Source of the DNA: Rhodoferax sp.
GTDB lineage: Bacteria > Pseudomonadota > Gammaproteobacteria > Burkholderiales > Burkholderiaceae_C
Reading direction: 5' to 3'
NCBI GenBank assembly: GCA_030645355.1
Contig: JAUSNJ010000127.1
Coordinates: 62,001 to 126,000 of the forward strand
DNA: 64,000 nt
In this document: in pieces, positions 52,824 to 64,000 of the stretch
How the letters are laid out: every line of letters starts with the position of its first letter
Numbering within the stretch: position 1 is the stretch's first letter
The notes under the pieces: model-generated
The model's input: only the letters and a program-made list of their open reading frames with translations
Told to the model about the DNA's origin: nothing
Databases searched by the model: none
Translations under genes and position numbers: made by a program

Positions 52824-55151
52824 ATGGCCAAGCGTTTGTTGTCCCAGCCCCTGGGCGGGCATCTGATTCCCTCACCGGGCCTGTTGGAGGCGCCGGTCCT
52901 GGACCTGATGTGCTCGCACTTTGTCTTGACCCTGGCTGCGCGCCAAGGATCCGGCCTGAATGTGCGCCGCGATTTCAACGGCATTGTGGGTCTGGCCGGG
53001 CGCCACCTGGTCTGGCCCGTATCCGTGTTGTCGCGCTTGCGTGAGTTCCTGGCCCGGCGCTGTGTCAGCAATGAACTGTGGCGTGGACACGAAGCACTGG
53101 ATGCCACCGAATTCCTGGCCCGCCACGGCGCGTGGCGCGGGCCGTATGACGAAGCCACACTGTATTTTTTCCTGGACGAATATGCCAAAGACCAGCCCAA
53201 GGACCTGATCTCGGTATTGACGGTGACCGGTGAATGGCTGCGCCATTCGTTGCGGCGCCAATCGACGCTGGTCGAAAAGAACATCAATGCGCTGGCCGGT
53301 CTGCTGCAACTCAACAAGGCCGAGCGTGCGCTACTCTTATATGGCACGCTGGCGCGTTACCAACGCGACATGCGCAGCATCCTGGTCGAATTCAAGGTCA
53401 ACAACGCGCCGGAAGCCTATGCGGCAATAGCTGAAGTGGCCGGGGTCAACCCGGACCAGGTGGCCGAGGCCCTGCGCGCGGGCTCCCGGTTGGAACGCAT
53501 CGGCCTGGTCGAAAACCTGATCTCCGAACACAACATCACCGACCTGGCCGACCTGATGAAGGTCAGCGAAAAACTGCCCCCCGTGCTGATGCGCCAGTAC
53601 CGCGACCAGGCGGAGCTGATGGCCGTATTCACGCGTCTGTCGACCAAAAGCACGCTGGGACTGGACGATTTTGCGTTTGTCGCCGAAGACGCGCAGGTGA
53701 TGTGCAACCTGTTGGCCAATGCCGTGGCCCGCAAGGAGCTAGGGATCAACGTTCTGCTGTACGGACCGCCCGGCACCGGCAAGACCGAGCTCGCCAAAGT
53801 GGTGGTGCAAGCCGCCGGTCTGGAGCTGTTTGAAGTGGAATACGCCGACCGTGACGGCAACTCCCTGAGTGGCCGGGACCGCTACCGTTCGCTGCAGATC
53901 GCCCAGGTCTTCCTTAAAGGCAGTGCGCAGGCTGCCTTGCTGTTCGACGAAGTGGAAGACGTCTTTCCCCCCATTTCTAACGAAGCGGCCCAGTGGATGG
54001 CCAGGGCCGACGCCACGGCCACACCGCCCAGTGGCAGCGTCAGCGGCAAGGCCTGGGTCAACCAGGTGCTCGAATCCAACGTCGTGCCCACCATCTGGGT
54101 AACCAACCGCATCGAGCAGATCGACCCGGCGTTTCGGCGCCGCTTTGCCTACCACCTGGAGCTCAAGTCACCTCCCCCGGGCGCCCGGGAAGAGCTGGTG
54201 CGCAGAACCCTGACCGGCGTGGAGGTATCCGATGGTTTCGTGGCGCGCCTGGCCCACCGCAAAGGGCTGACTCCTGCCCAGATTCGCACTGCGGTCCGGT
54301 TCGCCGGGCTGGCCCGCACGGACGGCCCCGACCCGGCCCCTCCCAACCTGGAGTCGCTGATTGAGCGGCAGCTCAAGAATGCCGACCAGGCACTGGGGAA
54401 CCGGGCCCAGGACGGTGCACGCCAGCTGGCTGCCAGCCACTACGACCCCAACCTGCTCCACGTGGAAAGCCGCTTCGAGATCCCGCGCGTGGTGCAGGCG
54501 TTGCAGGCCCGCGGCCACGGAACCCTGTGTTTCTACGGCCCGCCCGGGACCGGCAAGACGGCACTGGCCGAACATATCGCCACCACGCTGGCCCAGCCGC
54601 TGCATGTGCGCCAGGCCAGTGACCTGATGAGCAAGTATGTGGGGGAAACCGAGCAGAACATGGCCGCCATGTTCCGCGAGGCTGAGACCGAAAACGCGAT
54701 TTTGCTGCTGGACGAGGCCGACAGCTACCTGCAGGACCGCCGGGGCGCGCAACGCAACCACGAGGTCAGTGAAGTCAACGAGATGCTGCAGGGCATGGAG
54801 CGATTCCACGGTATTTTCATCTGCACCACCAACCTGATGGACCGCATCGACCAAGCAGCCCTGCGCCGGTTTACGTTCAAAATCCAGTTCAAACCCCTGA
54901 CCCGGGCGCAGCGCCAAACCCTGTTTGTGACTGACGCCTGCGGGGGAGACGCCAGCCGGCTGGCGCCGGACCTGGAAGGCCGCCTGTCCCGTCTGGACCA
55001 GCTGTGCATCGGCGACTTTGCGGCGGTCCAGCGGCAGGCGACCATTCTGGACGTACACATGGATCCGGCCGAGTTTCTGGAGCAGCTCGAAGCCGAGCAC
55101 CGCATCAAACCCGAGGTGCGGGAAGCCCGCGGAATGGGCTTTTTTCAGTAG
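52824..55151 (+). CDS. tandem AAA+ ATPase (two AAA modules), function unknown
   Basis: Walker A GPPGTGKTELAKVV and GPPGTGKTALAEHIA; Walker B LLFDEVEDVFP and LLLDEADSYLQDR; ~300-aa N-terminal region without recognised domain. Confidence 0.85.
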   Translation: MAKRLLSQPLGGHLIPSPGLLEAPVLDLMCSHFVLTLAARQGSGLNVRRDFNGIVGLAGRHLVWPVSVLSRLREFLARRCVSNELWRGHEALDATEFLARHGAWRGPYDEATLYFFLDEYAKDQPKDLISVLTVTGEWLRHSLRRQSTLVEKNINALAGLLQLNKAERALLLYGTLARYQRDMRSILVEFKVNNAPEAYAAIAEVAGVNPDQVAEALRAGSRLERIGLVENLISEHNITDLADLMKVSEKLPPVLMRQYRDQAELMAVFTRLSTKSTLGLDDFAFVAEDAQVMCNLLANAVARKELGINVLLYGPPGTGKTELAKVVVQAAGLELFEVEYADRDGNSLSGRDRYRSLQIAQVFLKGSAQAALLFDEVEDVFPPISNEAAQWMARADATATPPSGSVSGKAWVNQVLESNVVPTIWVTNRIEQIDPAFRRRFAYHLELKSPPPGAREELVRRTLTGVEVSDGFVARLAHRKGLTPAQIRTAVRFAGLARTDGPDPAPPNLESLIERQLKNADQALGNRAQDGARQLAASHYDPNLLHVESRFEIPRVVQALQARGHGTLCFYGPPGTGKTALAEHIATTLAQPLHVRQASDLMSKYVGETEQNMAAMFREAETENAILLLDEADSYLQDRRGAQRNHEVSEVNEMLQGMERFHGIFICTTNLMDRIDQAALRRFTFKIQFKPLTRAQRQTLFVTDACGGDASRLAPDLEGRLSRLDQLCIGDFAAVQRQATILDVHMDPAEFLEQLEAEHRIKPEVREARGMGFFQ

Positions 55152-55308
55152 CCCGCCTGCCACCCGACCGCAAATTGTTGGCGGTCTGTCAACCGTTTTA
55201 CCGGGTCATCCGTCATATCTGCATGCGGATGCCATCAAACGCCGGCCCGTTGGATTAAGGCCCGGCGACCTTGAAAGTGTCCATTTTTATTCATTTTGAC
55301 CTGTTGAT

Positions 55309-55611
55309 ATGAACAAAGAGACGATCAAGGTACCTGAAAAAGGCACTTACCAATGGCAACTGTTTGACTACTGGTCCGACGAATTCCGCCAAACCAATGC
55401 CGACCACTCGGCCTATATCGCGCTCAATTTTGCCGGTGTGCTGGATGCCTGCCGCAGCAAGTTGCAGTCTCTGATCCAGCACCACAAACAGCATGTATGC
55501 GACGCCAAGGGTGGAAAACGCCACAGCCGCGCCATTGCCCGCCTGCAAAACACGATGTCTGGCGCCGCGCTGTCGTACGAGACCTGCTTTCGCCAAGGGT
55601 CCGCGGCCTAA
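55309..55611 (+). CDS. hypothetical protein (100 aa)
   Basis: MNKETIKVPEKGTYQWQLFDYWSDEFRQTNADHSAYIALNFAGVLDACRSKL..., continuous coding-like ORF downstream of tandem AAA gene. Confidence 0.55.
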   Translation: MNKETIKVPEKGTYQWQLFDYWSDEFRQTNADHSAYIALNFAGVLDACRSKLQSLIQHHKQHVCDAKGGKRHSRAIARLQNTMSGAALSYETCFRQGSAA

Positions 55612-57539
55612 GTCAACGACACGACGCGCAGAACCTCCTGCGCGTACGCTTCCAGTTTCTTCGCCCCGATGCCGCTGATACCTTGGAGGTCGTCCAGGGT
55701 TTGCGGGGCCCGTTTGGCAATGGCCGCCAGCGTGGCATCATGAAAAATCACATAGGCGGGCAGATTGTGCTCACGCGCCACCTCGGCGCGCCAGGCCTTC
55801 AGTGCGGCATAACGCACCAAACCCTCCCCATCCAACGCAATCGGCGCCTTGACCACGGCAGAACCGGCACCCGGACGTTTACTCTTGCGGCTGACCGGCG
55901 TTGATACCGATTCCCGCAGCTGCACTGGCACCTCGCCGCGCAGCACGGCGCGGGACTGCTCGGTCAGCTGCAGGGTATTGAAGGCCTGCGCGTCCACCGC
56001 CACCGCGCCCAGCGCAATCAGCTGGCGCAACACGCCCCGCAGCTGGATTTCGCTGAAATCGGCGCCAATGCCAAATGTGCTCAAGGATGTGTGTCCGTGC
56101 TGGGTGACCTTTTCGGTGGTCTTCCCCCGCACGATGTCCATCACATGGCCGGCCCCAAACGACATGCCGCTGGACTGCTGGATGCGGTAGATGGTGCTGA
56201 GCAGCTTGCGCGCGGCGTCCGTGCCGTCCCAGACTTCAGGCGGGTTCAGGCAGTTGTCGCAGTTCTGGCACCTGTAGGTCGGACCGTCACCCAACTGCTC
56301 CCCAAAATACGCCAGCAGCCGCACCCGGCGGCAGTCGGTGGCTTCGGCCAGGCCCAGCAGGGCGTCGAGCTTGCCACGCAGGCCCTGCTTGAATTCCTCG
56401 CCGGCCGGGCTCTCGTCGATCATGCGGCGCTGGTTGACCACATCCTGCAGGCCATAGGCCATCCAGGCATAAGCTGGTAATCCGTCGCGTCCGGCACGGC
56501 CGGTTTCCTGGTAGTAGCCCTCGATGTTCTTGGGCATGTCCAGATGGGCGACAAAGCGTACGTCGGGCTTGTCTATACCCATGCCGAAGGCGATGGTTGC
56601 CACCATGACCACGCCGTCTTCACGCAAAAAGCGGTTCTGGTGGTCCTGGCGCACCTTGTTGTCCAGCCCCGCGTGGTAGGGCAAAGCATGGATGCCCGCG
56701 TCCACCAGGGTCTGCGCCACGTCTTCCACGCGTTTGCGCGACTGGCAGTACACGATACCGGCATCGCCCTCATGCTCGCGCTCGATGAAGCGCAGCAATT
56801 GCTGCACGGCCTCGCGCTTTTCCACGATGGTGTAGCGGATGTTGGGTCTGTCGAAGCTGCTGACAAAGGCCCGCGCCTCCTGTAGCTGCAGGCGCTCCAG
56901 GATGTCGTCCTGGGTCAGCGCATCGGCCGTGGCGGTCAGCGCCATGCGTGGCACACCGGCAAAGCGCTCGTGCAAAACCGTCAACGCCCGGTACTCGGGA
57001 CGGAAGTCGTGCCCCCACTGGCTCACGCAATGGGCCTCATCGATGGCGAACAGGCTCAACTGGTGGCGGTCATAGAGAGAATCCAGCAGCGCCAGAAACC
57101 GGGGGTTGGTGACGCGCTCCGGTGCCGCGTACAACAGCGTGATGTCGCCGCGCAGCATGCGCTGCTCAACCTGGTAGGCCTCGTCGCTGCTCAGCGTCGA
57201 GTTCAAAAAAGCGGCGCTGACACCGGCCTCGTGCAGGGCCCCCACCTGGTCGTGCATCAGCGCGATCAGCGGTGAAATGACCAGCGTCACGCCGTGGCCC
57301 GCACGCTGGCGGGCGATGGCCGGAATCTGGTAGCACAACGACTTGCCGCCGCCCGTGGGCATCAGCACCAGCGCGTCGCCACCCTGGACCACATGCTCCA
57401 CGATGGCTTGCTGGGGCCCGCGAAACTGCGCGTAGCCAAACACCTCTTGCAGGATGGCGTGGCAGGCCGGGCTGGCGGTCGGTAATTCGTTTGCTATCAA
57501 AATAGTAGCGCAGTATGCAATGTTTTCGAGGGCCAGCAC
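55608..57539 (-). CDS. recQ: ATP-dependent DNA helicase RecQ
   Basis: VFGYAQFRGPQQAIVEHVVQGGDALVLMPTGGGKSLCYQIPA, DEAHCVSQWGHDFRPEY, RQC and HRDC regions. Available start codons (GTG 57539, TTG) lie within element copy G. Confidence 0.95.
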   Translation of the reverse strand: MLALENIAYCATILIANELPTASPACHAILQEVFGYAQFRGPQQAIVEHVVQGGDALVLMPTGGGKSLCYQIPAIARQRAGHGVTLVISPLIALMHDQVGALHEAGVSAAFLNSTLSSDEAYQVEQRMLRGDITLLYAAPERVTNPRFLALLDSLYDRHQLSLFAIDEAHCVSQWGHDFRPEYRALTVLHERFAGVPRMALTATADALTQDDILERLQLQEARAFVSSFDRPNIRYTIVEKREAVQQLLRFIEREHEGDAGIVYCQSRKRVEDVAQTLVDAGIHALPYHAGLDNKVRQDHQNRFLREDGVVMVATIAFGMGIDKPDVRFVAHLDMPKNIEGYYQETGRAGRDGLPAYAWMAYGLQDVVNQRRMIDESPAGEEFKQGLRGKLDALLGLAEATDCRRVRLLAYFGEQLGDGPTYRCQNCDNCLNPPEVWDGTDAARKLLSTIYRIQQSSGMSFGAGHVMDIVRGKTTEKVTQHGHTSLSTFGIGADFSEIQLRGVLRQLIALGAVAVDAQAFNTLQLTEQSRAVLRGEVPVQLRESVSTPVSRKSKRPGAGSAVVKAPIALDGEGLVRYAALKAWRAEVAREHNLPAYVIFHDATLAAIAKRAPQTLDDLQGISGIGAKKLEAYAQEVLRVVSLT

Positions 57540-57553
57540 CTCAAATCGCTATG
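57490..57553 (+). repeat. Interspersed element copy G, overlapping recQ 5' end
   Basis: TTTGCTATCAAAATAGTAGCGCAGTATGCAATGTTTTCGAGGGCCAGCACCTCAAATCGCTATG. Confidence 0.75.
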
Positions 57554-57650
57554 AACGATTGGCGCTGAACCGGCGTAGAAGCCCTATTGTCGGGCATGGA
57601 GTCGCCATGGCTCCCTGTACGCGGCATCCGCCCTGCACTAAAATCCGGTC

Positions 57651-57735
57651 TTCCCAAGGAGCGCTGCAGCGACCGGGCACTGTGCACACAGTGTGCCAAT
57701 GGTCGCCAGGCTTGGGTTTGTCAACCGCGCTCACT
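57651..57735 (+). promoter_or_regulatory. S-adenosylhomocysteine (SAH) riboswitch 1, upstream of metH N-terminal half
   Basis: CCCAAGGAGCGCTGCAGCGACC...GGTCGCCAGGCTTGGG...AACCGCGCTCAC: P1 CCCAAG/CTTGGG, P2 GCGACC/GGTCGC, GAGCGC/GCGCTC long-range pairing. Confidence 0.85.
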
Positions 57736-57763
57736 TGTCTAACGAGAAAGTGAGCCGCCGAAT

Positions 57764-58840
57764 ATGAAACCCGTTACCTACACCCGCGCCCAGGCCCTGC
57801 CAGGCATCCTGGCCCACCGCATCGCCATTCTGGATGGCGCCATGGGCACCATGATCCAGCGCTTCAAGCTGGGTGAGGCGCAGTACCGCGGCGAGGGCTA
57901 CACCGGGCCTGGCAGCCAGGGTGATCGCTTCAAGGACTTCCCCCGGGATGTCAAGGGCAACAACGAGTTGCTCAGCATCACCCGCCCGGACGTCATCACC
58001 GACATCCATGAGCGCTACCTGGCCGCCGGTGCCGACCTGATCGAAACCAACACCTTTGGTGCCACCACCGTGGCCCAGGCCGATTACGACATGGCCGATC
58101 TGGCCGTGGAAATGAACCTCGCGTCGGCCCGGTTGGCGCGCGCCGCCTGCGACAAATTCTCCACCCCCGATAAGCCGCGTTTTGTGGCCGGCGCGGTCGG
58201 CCCAACGCCCAAGACGGCCAGCATCAGCCCCGATGTCAACGACCCCGGCGCCCGCAATGTGACCTTTGAGGAACTGCGCCAGGCCTACTATGAGCAGGTC
58301 AAGGCCTTGGTCGAGGGCGGCAGCGACGTGCTGCTGGTGGAAACCATTTTTGACACGCTGAACGCCAAGGCGGCGCTGTTTGCGATCGACGTATACTTCG
58401 AGGCCAGCGGCGAGCGCCTGCCCATCATCATCAGCGGCACGGTGACCGATGCCTCGGGCCGCATCCTGTCCGGCCAGACCGTGACGGCCTTCTGGCACAG
58501 CGTGCGCCACGCCCAGCCGCTGGCCATCGGCCTGAACTGCGCCCTGGGTGCGGCGCTGATGCGTCCCTATATTCAGGAGCTGAACAAGGTGGCACCCGAC
58601 ACCTTCATCAGCTGCTATCCGAATGCCGGCCTGCCCAACCCCATGAGCGACACCGGCTTTGACGAGACGCCAGACGTGACCAGCCGCCTGGTGCGCGAAT
58701 TTGCCGCCGAGGGGTTGGTCAATATCGTGGGTGGCTGCTGCGGTACGACGCCGGACCACATTGGGGCGATTGCCCACGCGGTGGCCCCGTTGGCGGGGCG
58801 TTCGCTGCAGCGTAGTTTTTTCTATAAAGAAGCGGCTTAG
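57764..58840 (+). CDS. metH: methionine synthase, homocysteine-binding (S-methyltransferase) half of split MetH
   Basis: [49 protein letters not shown] (Zn-binding Cys pair). Confidence 0.94.
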   Translation: MKPVTYTRAQALPGILAHRIAILDGAMGTMIQRFKLGEAQYRGEGYTGPGSQGDRFKDFPRDVKGNNELLSITRPDVITDIHERYLAAGADLIETNTFGATTVAQADYDMADLAVEMNLASARLARAACDKFSTPDKPRFVAGAVGPTPKTASISPDVNDPGARNVTFEELRQAYYEQVKALVEGGSDVLLVETIFDTLNAKAALFAIDVYFEASGERLPIIISGTVTDASGRILSGQTVTAFWHSVRHAQPLAIGLNCALGAALMRPYIQELNKVAPDTFISCYPNAGLPNPMSDTGFDETPDVTSRLVREFAAEGLVNIVGGCCGTTPDHIGAIAHAVAPLAGRSLQRSFFYKEAA

Positions 58841-58866
58841 GGGGGCCCCCACTCCCCCTGGGTGTT

Positions 58867-59290
58867 ACCCCCACTCCCCCCAGCCCCCTCGCCCCGCCGG
58901 GCGAGGGGGAGCCAATGCGGACAGCCGATTTGGTTGCTGCGCGCCGAATACGGAATTACGGGCGGGGCGTTACCAACGTGGTTTGTGCTTGAAGATTTCA
59001 CGCGTTGGAGTTCCGAGCGCCGGGGTCGGGGGGAGGGGCGGTTTGGCGGTTTGGCGGAGTGGGTATCAGTCTATCTGGCCGATAGCCCTCGTGGAATATG
59101 CGCCAACAGCTATCGTTTATGTAGCAACAGTGCCGCCCGGCGCTCGGAACTGCAACTACCGAATTCTGCGCACGAAGTAACAGTGGCAACCTCACGCCAG
59201 TAATCCCGTATCCGGCGCAACACCATCAAATCGGCTGTTAAAGCTCCCCCTCGCCCGGCGGGGCGAGGGGGTTGGGGGGAGTGGGGGCTC
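58867..59290. repeat. Foldback (long inverted repeat) element, arms ~155 bp, loop ~110 bp
   Basis: Left arm ...CCCCCTCGCCCCGCCGGGCGAGGGGGAGC...CAGCCGATTTG...GCGCCGAATACGG...TTCCGAGCGCCGGG (58867-59025) is repeated inverted at 59134-59290. Confidence 0.8.
59068..59122 (-). repeat. Interspersed element copy H, in the foldback loop
   Basis: Reverse complement: TAAACGATAGCTGTTGGCGCATATTCCACGAGGGCTATCGGCCAGATAG. Confidence 0.78.
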
Positions 59291-59311
59291 TCCCGAAAAA
59301 AGCGGGGATTC

Positions 59312-59872
59312 CTACCGGACCGGTGGCACCAGCGAGCGGTCAATCTCCAACTGCATCGCTTTGGCCAGCTTGGCGTACAGGCGCAGCTTGCGGGCGTTGT
59401 CCCGCAGGCGCTCCGCCAGCCGTGCGGCAATGGCCAGCAGCAGCTTGGCGCCAATACGGGGCTCGTCGTTGATCAGCGCCTGCAAAGCATCCCGCGTGAG
59501 GATGGCGCACAGGGAATCGGTGCCGGTGGTGCATGACGCCGAGCGGGGCTCCTTGTCGACCAGCCCCACCTCGCCGACCAGCGCACCGGGCCCCAGCACG
59601 CTGATGGTCAGTGGTTCGGTGCGGCTCACGGTCACGCTTTCCACCACGATTTCGCCCTCCAGCAGCAGTGCCATGAAACCTTCGTCGACCGCATCGCCTT
59701 CGCGAATGAAGGTGGTTTCAGCCGGGATAAAGCGCGGCGTCATATAGCCCACTACCACGCGGGCTTCCTCCAGCGTCAGATGGATGAGCGCATTGGGCGC
59801 CGTCAGCAGCTCGGCCGCCGTTTCGAAGGCGCGGGCATGCGCATGTGTGGGGTTGCTTGCGTCAGAGTTCAT
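59312..59872 (-). CDS. cyclic-nucleotide-binding (Crp/cNMP-like) domain protein
   Basis: [28 protein letters not shown]...[20 protein letters not shown]; no C-terminal HTH evident. Confidence 0.85.
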   Translation of the reverse strand: MNSDASNPTHAHARAFETAAELLTAPNALIHLTLEEARVVVGYMTPRFIPAETTFIREGDAVDEGFMALLLEGEIVVESVTVSRTEPLTISVLGPGALVGEVGLVDKEPRSASCTTGTDSLCAILTRDALQALINDEPRIGAKLLLAIAARLAERLRDNARKLRLYAKLAKAMQLEIDRSLVPPVR

Positions 59873-59985
59873 GACCTTGGTGTCCGCCTCTTTGCCCGGC
59901 AGACGACGGCTGCACTGTGGCAATGGTTGTGATGGTAAACCACCATGGCGCACGCGGCGCGCCGGTTCTCCCTTAAAATTGCGGC

Positions 59986-60054
59986 ATCCAAGGAGCGTTG
60001 CAGCGGTCACACAGTGGTCCCGTCAGGCTTGGATGTCCCAACGACGCTCACCTG
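59986..60054 (+). promoter_or_regulatory. SAH riboswitch 2, upstream of metH C-terminal half
   Basis: ATCCAAGGAGCGTTGCAGCGG...GTCAGGCTTGGAT...AACGACGCTCAC: P1 ATCCAAG/CTTGGAT, GAGCGT/ACGCTC. Confidence 0.82.
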
Positions 60055-60080
60055 CCCGTGTTTTGTTACAGGTGAGATGC

Positions 60081-62882
<2,802 letters not shown>

Positions 62883-62884
62883 GC

Positions 62885-62918
62885 AAAAAAAGAGCGCCAC
62901 TGGGGCGCTCTTTTTTTT
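62885..62918. terminator. Bidirectional intrinsic terminator after metH
   Basis: AAAAAAAGAGCGCC-ACTG-GGGCGCTCTTTTTTTT. Confidence 0.9.
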
Positions 62919-62936
62919 GCCTTGTTTTAGGCTAGA

Positions 62937-63377
62937 TCAGCAACCGGTTACCACGGGCGGAGAAATAGCGGCGGGCACGATGGCTGAAGCTGCTTGGGTG
63001 TAGATAAATTGGCAGTTGGCTGGATCAGCTGCTCCAATCGGTTGAACCGTCAGAGTGGTCGCAGCGGCAGTCAAGGTGTAATCCTGCACTTTGACACCGG
63101 CAGCAGCAGCAATCGTGGCAGCGTTAGGGTAACCAAAAACAAGTGTTACCGGCACTCCCTCTGACGTTTGAGCAGCTAACCCGTCGACCAGAAATTTGCC
63201 ATGGGACATGGCCATCGCCGACGCAATAGCCCCTTGCGCGCCATACAGTTTTGCCTTACGAGCATCGATCTGCAAATCAACATATTTAGGCAGCGCAATG
63301 GCCGCCAGAATGCCCAAAATCACAATGACCATCACCAATTCGATGATCGTAAAACCGGTTTGTTGTTTGCGTGCCAT
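62937..63377 (-). CDS. type IV pilin / MSHA-like prepilin
   Basis: MARKQQTGFTIIELVMVIVILGILAAIALPKYVDLQ (prepilin peptidase site, class III signal). Confidence 0.92.
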   Translation of the reverse strand: MARKQQTGFTIIELVMVIVILGILAAIALPKYVDLQIDARKAKLYGAQGAIASAMAMSHGKFLVDGLAAQTSEGVPVTLVFGYPNAATIAAAAGVKVQDYTLTAAATTLTVQPIGAADPANCQFIYTQAASAIVPAAISPPVVTGC

Positions 63378-63613
63378 GGGGTGTCTCCTGGTGTCGGGAG
63401 TTGCAGTATATCGCCAGCACCCATGAGGGGTATGTGCGTGAGGACACGGAAAACCCTTTATCTGCTTGCTTTGCGCGCTATCAATTTTGAATTGACGGCG
63501 GTAGACCGCATCCGGTTTACCGCCGGTTACACATTGGAAGGCGTTTGGGCGCGGCGCGTGTGCGCCTCTGTCGGGTTGGCTGCGTTGTAAGGGTTCATCT
63601 AGAAGGATCCCTT

Positions 63614-64000
63614 ATGTCGACGACCCCCCTGTACTCCACTGGCCAAGTTCAGACCGCTCCCAACCGCTGGTTGTGGGCGGCGGTTGGCGCCTTGGGCGCC
63701 ACCGTGCTGGCCCTCGGCGTGGCGCTGGTGCAAATGCGCTCCGCCCCAACACCCTCGTCCACGCCTGAGGTTGCCGTGCCGGCACTGAACGCGCCTGCGG
63801 TGGCGACTGCCAGTTCGCCAGCGCCTATCGCTGCGCCAGTTGCCTCAACGTCAAATGAGCCTGTAGCCCCCTTAAAACATGCCCCTATCACTACCAAAAA
63901 GATAGCATCCAAGAGCGTGGCGCCTGCTGCGCCAACCGCCGCGCAAACACAGCCCGTGGCAGTGGCCACCCCCATGCCACCTCCACCTCCCCGTGTCATC
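63614..64000 (+). CDS. membrane-anchored Ala/Pro-rich protein, truncated at window edge
   Basis: MSTTPLYSTGQVQTAPNRWLWAAVGALGATVLALGVALVQMRSAP... one TM then A/P-rich linker; ORF open to window end. Confidence 0.65.
   Translation, partial: MSTTPLYSTGQVQTAPNRWLWAAVGALGATVLALGVALVQMRSAPTPSSTPEVAVPALNAPAVATASSPAPIAAPVASTSNEPVAPLKHAPITTKKIASKSVAPAAPTAAQTQPVAVATPMPPPPPRVI
63851..63912 (-). repeat. Interspersed element copy L (degenerate), in-frame in the terminal ORF
   Basis: Reverse complement: GATGCTATCTTTTTGGTAGTGATAGGGGCATGTTTTAAGGGGGCTACAGGCTCATTTGA. Confidence 0.6.

Noticed and set aside
58701-59454. ORFs 58701..59180, 58862..59203 (+) and 59110..59454 (-)
   Set aside because: They lie in or across the foldback element; the PHSPQPPRPAGRGG-type peptides come from the inverted repeat itself and are not convincing proteins.

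Overview
This 64-kb, GC-rich window looks like a chromosomal segment of a betaproteobacterium. Gene content and the interspersed repeats suggest Comamonadaceae/Rhodoferax-like, which is inference. Most of it is ordinary metabolism and regulation: an ABCC-like exporter (truncated), glgP, dacC-like, a reductive pyrimidine catabolism cluster (preT-preA-hydA-amidohydrolase), gcdH plus a CoA transferase, two paralogous hybrid histidine kinases flanking a PhnD-like binding protein, uup-like ABC-F, a DUF47-Pit-DUF47 phosphate cassette, beta-alanine catabolism genes, pckG, threonine ammonia-lyase, a tandem-AAA ATPase, recQ, split metH and a type IV pilin-like protein. The accessory region (~32.5-40.0 kb) holds a type I R-M system with an in-frame stop in hsdM, followed by an XRE-ImmA/IrrE metallopeptidase gene and a PIN-domain gene. 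Main unusual signals: (1) about ten copies of a ~55-65 bp interspersed element (core CGAGGGCTAG), several inside or at the ends of coding sequences and read in the same frame in unrelated proteins (CoA transferase, RecQ N-terminus, terminal ORF), with a separate ~20-aa in-frame insertion in MetH; (2) two separate SAH-riboswitch-like leaders, one in front of each half of the split metH, each with a hairpin just before the start codon; (3) three 10-bp-phased CTTGATT repeats and two perfect TTATNCACA (DnaA-box-type) nonamers at the start of the XRE-ImmA gene; (4) a ~420-bp foldback element between the metH halves with a copy of the small repeat in its loop; (5) a RutR-like palindrome upstream of preT; (6) a 46-aa membrane microprotein absent from the ORF track. 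All calls come from reading the sequence; no searches or folding programs were run.
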